Shown: piece by piece, positions 1 through 5,605 of the stretch
Numbering within the stretch: the first letter of the stretch is position 1
How the letters are laid out: the number at the start of each line of letters is the position of its first letter
Source: an uncultured Prevotella sp.
GTDB lineage: Bacteria > Bacteroidota > Bacteroidia > Bacteroidales > Bacteroidaceae
Direction: 5' to 3'
Assembly (NCBI GenBank): GCA_937906765.1
Contig: CALCUV010000273.1
Coordinates: 1-7,434 of the forward strand
Length of the DNA: 7,434 nucleotides
Translations under genes and position numbers: made by a program
The notes under the pieces: model-generated
Seen by the model: the letters and a program-made list of their open reading frames with translations, nothing else
Database searches by the model: none
What the model was told of the DNA's origin: nothing

Positions 1-7
1 CCCCCTC

Positions 8-45
8 ACCACAAGGTGGTCCCCTCCCCCTATGAACAGGGGGAG
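8..45. repeat. Pair of small GC-rich palindromes upstream of purD
   Basis: Two adjacent hairpin-forming palindromes are visible. ACCAC (8-12) pairs with GTGGT (16-20) around a 3-nt loop. CTCCCCCT (24-31) pairs with AGGGGGAG (38-45) around a 6-nt loop, ATGAAC. The second stem is 8 perfect base pairs and very GC-rich. No T-tract follows, so it is not a classical intrinsic terminator, though it could still mark the 3' end of an unseen gene to the left. The layout, two short palindromes side by side in a spacer, resembles dispersed palindromic intergenic elements seen in many gut bacteria. A genome-wide copy count cannot be made from this window. Confidence 0.6.
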
Positions 46-72
46 AGCGCCATCCGGGACTTATACTCCCAT

Positions 73-102
73 CTCACAACCTCAAACCTCATAACCTCAA
101 AC
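73..102. repeat. 15-bp tandem repeat, two copies, directly before purD
   Basis: CTCACAACCTCAAAC (73-87) is followed at once by CTCATAACCTCAAAC (88-102), a tandem duplication with one mismatch. The array ends two bases before the purD start codon and so occupies the place of a ribosome binding site. It has no purine-rich Shine-Dalgarno sequence. That is not alarming in Bacteroidota, where such motifs are often weak or absent. Confidence 0.8.
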
Positions 103-104
103 TT

Positions 105-1373
105 ATGAAAATCCTCTTGCTCGGCAGTGGCGGTCGCGAACATGCCCTTGCCTGGAAAATTGCTCAGAGCAGCAAAGTTGAAAAACTCTTTATCGCTCCC
201 GGTAATGCTGGTACTGCTAGCGTAGGTGAGAATGTGCCCGCTCTCAAAGCCGACGACTTCGACGGCATTGCCGCTTTCGCCGTGAAGGAAGGCATTGATA
301 TGGTTGTAGTAGGTCCTGAAGATCCCCTCGTAAAGGGTATCTACGACTACTTCCTTGCTAACGACGCCGTAAAGCACATTCCCGTAATCGGTCCTTCGAA
401 GGCGGGCGCCGTGCTTGAAGGTTCTAAGGACTTTGCTAAGGCATTCATGATGCGCCACGGCATTCCCACAGCAGCCTACGCCACTTTCGACGGCACACAA
501 GTTGAAGAAGGTTGCAAGTTCCTCGAAACCCTCAAAGCGCCTTACGTGCTCAAGGCTGATGGTCTCTGCGCGGGTAAGGGCGTACTCATTCTCGACACCC
601 TTGAAGAAGCACAGAAGGAACTCCGCAGTATGCTCGGCGGTATGTTCGGCAATGCCTCTTCTCGCGTAGTGATTGAAGAATTCCTCTCAGGCATCGAGTG
701 CTCTGTATTTGTGCTTACCGACGGCAAGAATTACAAGATTCTTCCCGAAGCTAAGGACTACAAGCGCATTGGTGAGGGTGACAAGGGATTAAATACCGGA
801 GGCATGGGCTCAGTTACCCCAGTGCCCTTCGCAACTCCCGAATGGATGAAAATTGTTGACGAACAAATCATCCGCCCCACCGTTGAAGGACTCGCATCTG
901 AGGGAATCGTGTACAAGGGTTTCATTTTCTTCGGCCTCATCAACTGCGACGGTCAACCCAAAGTCATTGAATACAACTGCCGTATGGGAGACCCCGAAAC
1001 TGAAAGCGTCATGTTGCGCATCAAGAGCGACCTCGTTGACCTTCTCGAAGGTGTAGCAGCAGGTAATCTTGACGAAAAGACCATCGAGTTTGACGAACGA
1101 GCAGCGGTTTGCGTGATGTGCGTCAGCGGTGGTTATCCCCAGGATTACGAAAAGGGTTTTGCCATCACGGGTGCTGATGTTGAAGGCAGTGTAGTCTTTC
1201 ATGCTGGCACTGCCATGAAGGATGGTCAACTCGTAACGGCAGGCGGTCGCGTCATTGCCGTAAGTTCTTATGGTAAAGACAAGGCCGAGGCGCTTGCTAA
1301 GTCTATGAAGGGCACCGAACAGATTCAGTACACCGGCAAGTACTATCGTCGCGACATCGGTCAGGACCTTTAG
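105..1373 (+). CDS. purD: Phosphoribosylamine--glycine ligase (GAR synthetase)
   Basis: This cytosolic enzyme catalyses the second step of de novo purine synthesis: 5-phosphoribosylamine + glycine + ATP gives glycinamide ribonucleotide + ADP + Pi. The 422-residue length is normal for a monofunctional PurD. Visible family motifs, in order, are GSGGREHAL (7-15) and PGNAGT (32-37) in the N-terminal domain, GPEDPL (70-75), the ATP-grasp glycine-rich segment GLCAGKGV (153-160), GLNTGGMGS (228-236), and the metal/ATP-binding signature [12 protein letters not shown] (289-300), a slight variant of the usual EFNxRFGDPET. The C-terminal ATP-grasp domain appears complete and ends near KYYRRDIG. The start is set by the N-terminal beta strand [10 protein letters not shown]; nothing is missing. 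Translation stops at TAG followed immediately by an in-frame TAA, a tandem stop. It stands apart from other pur genes here. I see no purine riboswitch or recognisable operator in the 104 bases upstream. Confidence 0.98.
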   Translation: MKILLLGSGGREHALAWKIAQSSKVEKLFIAPGNAGTASVGENVPALKADDFDGIAAFAVKEGIDMVVVGPEDPLVKGIYDYFLANDAVKHIPVIGPSKAGAVLEGSKDFAKAFMMRHGIPTAAYATFDGTQVEEGCKFLETLKAPYVLKADGLCAGKGVLILDTLEEAQKELRSMLGGMFGNASSRVVIEEFLSGIECSVFVLTDGKNYKILPEAKDYKRIGEGDKGLNTGGMGSVTPVPFATPEWMKIVDEQIIRPTVEGLASEGIVYKGFIFFGLINCDGQPKVIEYNCRMGDPETESVMLRIKSDLVDLLEGVAAGNLDEKTIEFDERAAVCVMCVSGGYPQDYEKGFAITGADVEGSVVFHAGTAMKDGQLVTAGGRVIAVSSYGKDKAEALAKSMKGTEQIQYTGKYYRRDIGQDL

Positions 1374-1388
1374 TAACACCTTATAATT

Positions 1389-1419
1389 TATAGGAACTAT
1401 AGCGACTATAGGAACTATA
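1389..1419. repeat. 9-bp tandem repeat between purD and the next gene
   Basis: Three consecutive 9-mers are visible: GGAACTATA (1393-1401), GCGACTATA (1402-1410) and GGAACTATA (1411-1419). Put another way, the 13-mer TATAGGAACTATA occurs at 1389-1401 and again at 1407-1419. The array fills most of the 51-bp spacer and ends five bases before the next start codon. GGAAC might serve as a weak ribosome binding site in the last copy. No terminator is visible, so read-through from purD into the next gene is possible. Confidence 0.8.
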
Positions 1420-1424
1420 TAAGA

Positions 1425-2405
1425 ATGAGAAAAGCGATTACCACAAATACAATGCTTCTTCCCATAGCCTTAGTCATGGGAAGTTTGCTATGGATACTCC
1501 CCGAAGCAGGCAACCTTCTGCTTTGGGGAGGTTGGTTTGTGGGCATACTTACCGCCTATGGGTGGTTTGAGACGAACGCTCGGTTGCAATTGCTTCGCGA
1601 ACGCTCGCAAATGGTGAGCACTACGTTCTTCCTGACGCTCACCTGCGTGCCACTGCTTCATGAGTTTTCGCTTGCCAGTCTGTTGCCGCCGGCCCTGTTG
1701 CTCGCTTATGCCAATCTGTTCACCTCTTACCAAGAGCGCCATCCCGAGTCACGCCTCTTTCATGCCTTTCTTCTGTTGGGACTGGCGAGTTTAGTGGTGC
1801 CACAGGTCATTTGGTTGCTCCCCCTGCTCTTGTTCTGTTGCAGCCTCCACTTACGTTCGCTCACGCCTCGCAGTTTGGGCGCAGCGTGTATTGGTGTGTT
1901 GCTCCCCATTGTGGGAGTTGCGCTATGGAGTGTGGCCACCTGGGACTTCACCCTGCTTTCCGAAGGCGTAACTGAGTTTTGGCACACCGCCACTCACATT
2001 GACATGACCTATTGGGAGACTGTCTATATCGCCACTCCCTTAACCCTCCCCCCCGAAGAATGGCAATTCCTGGTCAGCGCCACTTGCATCATGCTTCTCT
2101 CCATCATCGCCATCACGCATCAGGCACAAACCTCCTACCTTGACAAAATCCGCGTGCGCATGTTCCTTTATGTGATGGACCTCACACAAGGCGGTCTCCT
2201 GCTCCTACTCCTCCTTTTCCCCGAATGGCGCTGGACGTGGTTGCTCCTGCTCATCGCCAACGGCGCTCCCCTCATTGCTCATTATTTCACCCTCACGCGC
2301 GGCTGGATGGCAACCACAATTTTCTGGTTATCACTCATCGGCCTCATCTTATTACTCATTTTTAATTTCCAAACAGCATGGATAGTATCATTAATCTTCT
2401 CATAG
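1425..2405 (+). CDS. Polytopic integral membrane protein of unknown function
   Basis: I do not recognise this family. The 326-residue protein is strongly hydrophobic, with roughly ten or eleven candidate membrane segments near residues 10-26, 30-47, 65-79, 83-99, 111-127, 128-142, 151-171, 213-231, 245-265, 270-290 and 295-315. Soluble loops are short. The longest, about 172-212, is rich in acidic and aromatic residues (tryptophan, tyrosine, threonine) and is probably a periplasmic or surface loop. Basic clusters such as RLQLLRER (53-60) and DKIRVR (240-245) suggest cytoplasmic loops by the positive-inside rule. No catalytic motif is obvious. The gene follows purD by 51 bp, and its last 28 bp overlap the start of the YqaA-like gene, so those two are probably co-translated. 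It somewhat resembles the polytopic unknowns commonly annotated in Bacteroidota (for example DUF6427-type proteins), but I cannot confirm membership. It is clearly coding; the function is unknown. Confidence 0.85.
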   Translation: MRKAITTNTMLLPIALVMGSLLWILPEAGNLLLWGGWFVGILTAYGWFETNARLQLLRERSQMVSTTFFLTLTCVPLLHEFSLASLLPPALLLAYANLFTSYQERHPESRLFHAFLLLGLASLVVPQVIWLLPLLLFCCSLHLRSLTPRSLGAACIGVLLPIVGVALWSVATWDFTLLSEGVTEFWHTATHIDMTYWETVYIATPLTLPPEEWQFLVSATCIMLLSIIAITHQAQTSYLDKIRVRMFLYVMDLTQGGLLLLLLLFPEWRWTWLLLLIANGAPLIAHYFTLTRGWMATTIFWLSLIGLILLLIFNFQTAWIVSLIFS

Positions 2406-2836
2406 AATGGGGTTTGCCCGGAATGTTTATCGCAGCATTCTTGGCCGGAAGTTTCATTCCCTTTTCGTCAGAAGCAGTTATGGTTACCCTGATTGCCACA
2501 GGCGTCCCCTCCTTCGAACTATTCATTTGTGCGTCAATAGGTAACATTTTAGGGGGGATGTTTAACTATTTTGTGGGGCGCCAAGGCAATGAAGAATGGA
2601 TTCATAAGTATCTGAGGTTACCGCCAAAAAAACTCAACAAGGGCATCCAGCAAGTCAAGCGCTACGGTCACTGGGCGGGACTCCTGTCATGGATTCCCAT
2701 CTTCGGCAGTGTCACAACGATAGCCATGGGCTACTTGCGCCTCAATGCGTTCCACTCTTTCCTCAGCATTGCTACCGGAAAAACCCTTCGTTACTATATC
2801 TTGATGGAATTCATGATGGCTGTTGAGCAAATTTGA
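2378..2836 (+). CDS. YqaA-like small membrane protein (DedA/VTT, SNARE-associated superfamily)
   Basis: This 152-residue inner-membrane protein fits the YqaA branch of the DedA/VTT superfamily, being close to the roughly 140-residue E. coli YqaA rather than to full-length DedA proteins of about 200 residues. Matching landmarks are FLAGSFIPFSSEAVMV (21-36, compare the S-x-LPGNSE segment of YqaA), GNILGGMFNYFVGR (55-68), a KRYG then LLSWIPIFGS re-entrant-type segment followed by MGYLR, and a terminal GKTLRYY. DedA-superfamily proteins contribute to membrane homeostasis, and some translocate undecaprenyl phosphate or phospholipid; the substrate of the YqaA subgroup is not established. The ATG at 2378 lies inside the upstream gene in another frame (28-bp overlap), which suggests translational coupling. 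An alternative Met at residue 16 would delete most of the first hydrophobic segment, so the longer start is preferred. Confidence 0.9.
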   Translation: MDSIINLLIEWGLPGMFIAAFLAGSFIPFSSEAVMVTLIATGVPSFELFICASIGNILGGMFNYFVGRQGNEEWIHKYLRLPPKKLNKGIQQVKRYGHWAGLLSWIPIFGSVTTIAMGYLRLNAFHSFLSIATGKTLRYYILMEFMMAVEQI

Positions 2837-2872
2837 TAACGCTCTCTGATTCAACTTTCTAAAGAAGGCGAA

Positions 2873-2909
2873 ACAATAAGTATTTTCCGCGCTACAATAA
2901 GTAATACTT
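2873..2909. repeat. 10-bp direct repeat with 21-bp spacing in the spacer before the flippase-like gene
   Basis: ACAATAAGTA occurs at 2873-2882 and again at 2894-2903, a centre-to-centre distance of 21 bp, close to two helical turns. An overlapping inverted pair, AAGTATT (2878-2884) and AATACTT (2903-2909), is also present. Such a layout could be an operator for a dimeric regulator, but the local sequence is AT-rich and chance is a real alternative. The rest of the spacer (2837-2989) shows no gene, no convincing terminator and no good match to TAnnTTTG on the + strand. Confidence 0.4.
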
Positions 2910-2989
2910 TTTAAATTCTAATACAAACAAAACTCCGCAAAAGAGTCTTTACACCGGTTGAGTCTATCCCGCCCCTCATTTTCCCCGTT

Positions 2990-4006
2990 ATGTCCACCCG
3001 CATTCGCAACATATTTTTCCTTCTTGGCATCCTTAGCGTTGTCATCATGGTCATCAGTTTCGACATGACACTCGAAAGCATCACTGACAACATCATGCGT
3101 GCCGGTCGCTGGTTTGCTTTTGCCTGTTTGTTGTGGTTAGGTGTCTATATGATTAACGCCCTCGGTTGGAGCGCCATTATTCACGACGGCGATTGCCCCA
3201 GGCGCATCCCTTATTGGCGTGTGTTGAAATTTACGATTACGGGATTTTCGCTCAACTGTGTCACGCCCGTCGGTCTTATGGGCGGAGAACCCTACAGAAT
3301 AATGGAACTAAAACCTTACGTAGGCATTGAGCGCGCCACGTCAAGCACGCTGCTCTACGTAATGATGCATATCTTCTCTCACTTTTGGTTTTGGCTCCTT
3401 TCAGTAGTCTTGTACGTCATTTATTACCACTCGCAACTCCATCTGCCAATGGCCCTGCTCCTTGTGTTCATCACAGGCATCTGCATGACAGCCATTTACT
3501 TCTTCATGCGAGGGTATCGCAAGGGGGTTACGCTCCTGCTGCTCCGAGGGCTTACGAAAGTGCCCTTCGTGAAAGGGTGGGCGTCGCGCTTTATAGAGAC
3601 GCAACGCACCACGCTTGAAAACATCGACCGCCAAATAGCGGCACTTCACGCCACACGCCCAACAACATTTTATTTCTCCCTCTGTAGCGAACTCCTTGCA
3701 CGCATTGTCTCGTGTGCAGAAATCCTTTTCTTCCTCAACATTTTCAGTGTTGAAGTCAACTTTGTCACCTGCATCCTCATCTTAGGTTTCACCTCGCTTT
3801 TTGCTAATGCCCTCTTTTTCCTGCCGATGCAACTGGGCGGCAGGGAAGGCGGATTTGCGATGGCAACTGGCGGACTGGCGCTTTCGGCAGGCGTAGGGGT
3901 GTCGCTCGGACTCTTAATCCGCCTTCGCGAACTCGTTTGCGTGATTATCGGACTCGCACTGATGAAAATCGGGAACAAAAAGAAAGTTCACAATGGCGGA
4001 AAGTGA
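2990..4006 (+). CDS. Flippase-like integral membrane protein (LPG-synthase TM / YbhN-type, UPF0104)
   Basis: This 338-residue inner-membrane protein matches the transmembrane-only family related to the N-terminal flippase domain of lysylphosphatidylglycerol synthase MprF (YbhN, AglD-like). About eight hydrophobic segments can be placed, near residues 7-24, 42-62, 83-98, 117-143, 152-173, 228-250, 258-282 and 295-325. Two family landmarks are clear: TPVGLMGGEPYRI (92-104), the conserved tP-GxxGGE/D-xxR motif, and LPMQLGGREGG (278-288), the second glycine-rich motif near a membrane segment. No C-terminal aminoacyl-transferase domain is present, so it is not a full MprF. Family members are thought to move or bind lipids or lipid-linked sugars; the substrate here is unknown. 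The tail is lysine-rich and probably cytoplasmic. The gene is separated by 153 bp from the YqaA-like gene and 145 bp from the inositol-phosphate synthase. The location invites, but does not prove, a role with inositol lipids. Confidence 0.9.
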   Translation: MSTRIRNIFFLLGILSVVIMVISFDMTLESITDNIMRAGRWFAFACLLWLGVYMINALGWSAIIHDGDCPRRIPYWRVLKFTITGFSLNCVTPVGLMGGEPYRIMELKPYVGIERATSSTLLYVMMHIFSHFWFWLLSVVLYVIYYHSQLHLPMALLLVFITGICMTAIYFFMRGYRKGVTLLLLRGLTKVPFVKGWASRFIETQRTTLENIDRQIAALHATRPTTFYFSLCSELLARIVSCAEILFFLNIFSVEVNFVTCILILGFTSLFANALFFLPMQLGGREGGFAMATGGLALSAGVGVSLGLLIRLRELVCVIIGLALMKIGNKKKVHNGGK

Positions 4007-4049
4007 ATGTTAAATAATGTAGGAACCATAAGATTAGATAAAGTTTTCC

Positions 4050-4057
4050 TAATTTTG
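4050..4057 (+). promoter_or_regulatory. Candidate Bacteroidota -7 promoter element for the inositol-phosphate synthase gene
   Basis: TAATTTTG fits the Bacteroidota primary sigma-factor -7 consensus TAnnTTTG exactly. It lies in the 145-bp spacer and would place transcription start near 4063-4066, giving a leader of roughly 85-90 nt before the ATG at 4152. I could not find a good TTTG -33 partner at the usual spacing, so support rests on one box. It suggests that the synthase gene can be transcribed separately from the flippase-like gene. Confidence 0.45.
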
Positions 4058-4151
4058 CAGATATTCAGCATTTTCTAAGGACTTTTAACGCCTCAAAGAC
4101 ATTGGGGGCGCTAAATCATCCTTACCTCAAGTCATAAAATTCAATCGCGAT

Positions 4152-5447
4152 ATGAAAGAAGCAACAGGTAAACTCGCCGTAATGAGTGTTGGACTCGGCG
4201 CAGTAACAACAACGTTTATCACCGGCACACTCATGTACCGCAAAGGTCTTTCCGTGCCCGGAGGTTCGGTAATCGAAATGGCTAAAATCCGAGTGGGGCG
4301 TGGCGAAGCCAAGCAATATAAGAAGATTAAGGAAATTGTTCCCGTCGCACCCATGCAAAGTTTGGAATTTGCGGCGTGGGACATTTTTGAAGAGAATGCC
4401 TATCAAGCGGCTCTCCATGCTGATGTGCTCAAACAGAGAGACATCGACCCCGTTCGCGAAGAGTTGGAGGCCATTAAGCCACTCACGGCAGCTTTTGACA
4501 AGAATTTCGTAACGCGTCTCCAAGGCGACAATGTCAAGCAGGGAACGCGTTGGGAATTGGTGGAACAACTCCGCGCCGACATCCGTAACTTTAAGGCGGA
4601 ACGCGGATGCGACCGTGCCGTAGTGATTTGGGCGGCTTCTACGGAGAAGTACATCCCCTACAATGAGGAAGTTCACAAAAACCTTGCCGACCTTGAGGCA
4701 GCCATGAAGGCAAACGATTGCGAGAACATCTCGCCCTCAATGTGCTACGCCTATGCTGCCATTGCCGAAGGTGCTCCCTTCGTGATGGGTGCGCCTAACT
4801 TGTGCATCGACATCCCTGCCATGTGGGACTTTGCGAAACAGCAAAATGTGCCTATCGCAGGTAAGGACTTCAAGACGGGACAGACGCTCATGAAGACGGT
4901 ACTTTCGCCCATGCTTCGCACACGTTGTCTCGGTCTTTCGGGATGGTTCTCCACCAATATCTTGGGCAATCGCGACGGTGAGGTACTCGATGCGCCTGAA
5001 AACTTCAAAACCAAGGAGGTCTCAAAACTTGGCGTTATCGACACCATTCTTAAGGCGGACGAACAACCCGAACTCTATGGCGACATCTTCCACAAGGTGC
5101 GCATCAATTACTATCCCCCTCGTGGCGATGCCAAGGAGGGATGGGACAATCTTGACATCTTCGGATGGATGGGCAAAGACTACGGCATGCAAATAAAAGT
5201 CGATTTCCTTTGTCGCGACAGCATCCTCGCAGCTCCCTTAATGCTCGACCTCGTACTCTGTGCCGACCTCGCCCTTCGCGCTGGATGGAGCGGCATTCAG
5301 ACTTGGATGAGTTTCTACCTCAAGAGCCCCATGCACAATTACGTGGAAAAGGAAGAACCTATCCACGACCTTTTCCAGCAATACATTCTCCTCAAAAATG
5401 CTATCCGCACGATGGGCGGATTTGAGGCGGATGAAGAACTCGACTAA
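4152..5447 (+). CDS. ino1: Inositol-3-phosphate synthase (myo-inositol-1-phosphate synthase, MIPS)
   Basis: This NAD-dependent cytosolic enzyme converts D-glucose 6-phosphate to 1D-myo-inositol 3-phosphate, the committed step to inositol. The 431-residue protein has an N-terminal Rossmann segment with GLGAVTTT (14-21), then AGKDFKTGQT (236-245), the NILGNRDG motif (269-276), KEVSK (288-292), GDAK (325-328), DSILAAPLMLDL (356-367) and KSPM (391-394). By motif alignment from memory with the yeast and Archaeoglobus enzymes, the four catalytic lysines are all present as K288, K292, K328 and K391, so the protein should be active. It is shorter than yeast Ino1 (about 530) and slightly longer than archaeal forms (about 390). 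The start is supported by the Rossmann strand beginning only a few residues in. In Bacteroides, MIPS feeds phosphatidylinositol and inositol-phosphoryl sphingolipids. The transferases for those steps are not in this window. The gene follows a flippase-like gene and has its own candidate promoter. Confidence 0.97.
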   Translation: MKEATGKLAVMSVGLGAVTTTFITGTLMYRKGLSVPGGSVIEMAKIRVGRGEAKQYKKIKEIVPVAPMQSLEFAAWDIFEENAYQAALHADVLKQRDIDPVREELEAIKPLTAAFDKNFVTRLQGDNVKQGTRWELVEQLRADIRNFKAERGCDRAVVIWAASTEKYIPYNEEVHKNLADLEAAMKANDCENISPSMCYAYAAIAEGAPFVMGAPNLCIDIPAMWDFAKQQNVPIAGKDFKTGQTLMKTVLSPMLRTRCLGLSGWFSTNILGNRDGEVLDAPENFKTKEVSKLGVIDTILKADEQPELYGDIFHKVRINYYPPRGDAKEGWDNLDIFGWMGKDYGMQIKVDFLCRDSILAAPLMLDLVLCADLALRAGWSGIQTWMSFYLKSPMHNYVEKEEPIHDLFQQYILLKNAIRTMGGFEADEELD

Positions 5448-5452
5448 AAAAA

Positions 5453-5480
5453 GGAGAAAGGAGAAAGGAGAAAGGAGAAA
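5453..5480. repeat. Heptamer tandem repeat GGAGAAA x4, left arm of an inverted repeat
   Basis: Four perfect consecutive GGAGAAA units (5453-5459, 5460-5466, 5467-5473, 5474-5480) begin five bases after the stop codon of the inositol-phosphate synthase gene. Each unit contains a Shine-Dalgarno-like AGGAG. The last copy sits at a suitable distance from an ATG at 5486. The array is complementary to the repeats at 5567-5594, so transcript folding into a long hairpin is possible. Confidence 0.9.
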
Positions 5481-5566
5481 TAACTATGCGGGTTGTTCTT
5501 ACTTCTATTCTCCTTAAACCCAACTTTATAATCCTTTCCTCATTGCTTACCACACCCCGCAAGGCA

Positions 5567-5594
5567 TTTCTCCTTTCTCATTTCTCCTTTCTCA
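5567..5594. repeat. Heptamer repeats TTTCTCC/TTTCTCA, right arm of the inverted repeat
   Basis: Four consecutive heptamers alternate TTTCTCC, TTTCTCA, TTTCTCC, TTTCTCA, which is a 14-bp unit repeated twice, followed by a partial TTTCCC. The 28 bases are the reverse complement of 5453-5480 except at two positions, where the last C of the heptamer is A. The two arms enclose 86 bases. The array ends 11 bases before the preferred start of the next gene. There is no T-tract after the right arm, so a simple intrinsic terminator is not supported. Confidence 0.85.
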
Positions 5595-5605
5595 TTTCCC
5601 TAAAA

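Noticed and set aside
24..60. Intrinsic terminator
   Set aside because: The stem is strong, but the following bases (AGCGCCATCC) contain no T-tract.
1..104. Purine riboswitch or regulator site before purD
   Set aside because: No conserved riboswitch core or recognisable operator is visible in this short, repeat-dominated leader.
810..1379. Long open frame on the - strand opposite purD (189 codons), and a similar one at 30-500
   Set aside because: They lie opposite a clearly coding, fully conserved purD, have no recognisable domain, and fit the codon-bias shadow of the + strand gene.
2378..2405. Possible frameshift joining the unknown membrane protein to the YqaA-like protein
   Set aside because: The two proteins each have complete ends, and the YqaA-like protein aligns with its family from its own ATG, so this is an overlap of two genes.
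4122..4676. Open frame on the - strand opposite the start of the inositol-phosphate synthase gene (184 codons)
   Set aside because: It is a shadow of the conserved synthase reading frame, with cysteine/phenylalanine-rich composition and no domain.
5453..5594. CRISPR-like array
   Set aside because: The units are 7 bp with no spacers and occur as two opposed tandem runs; there are no cas genes.
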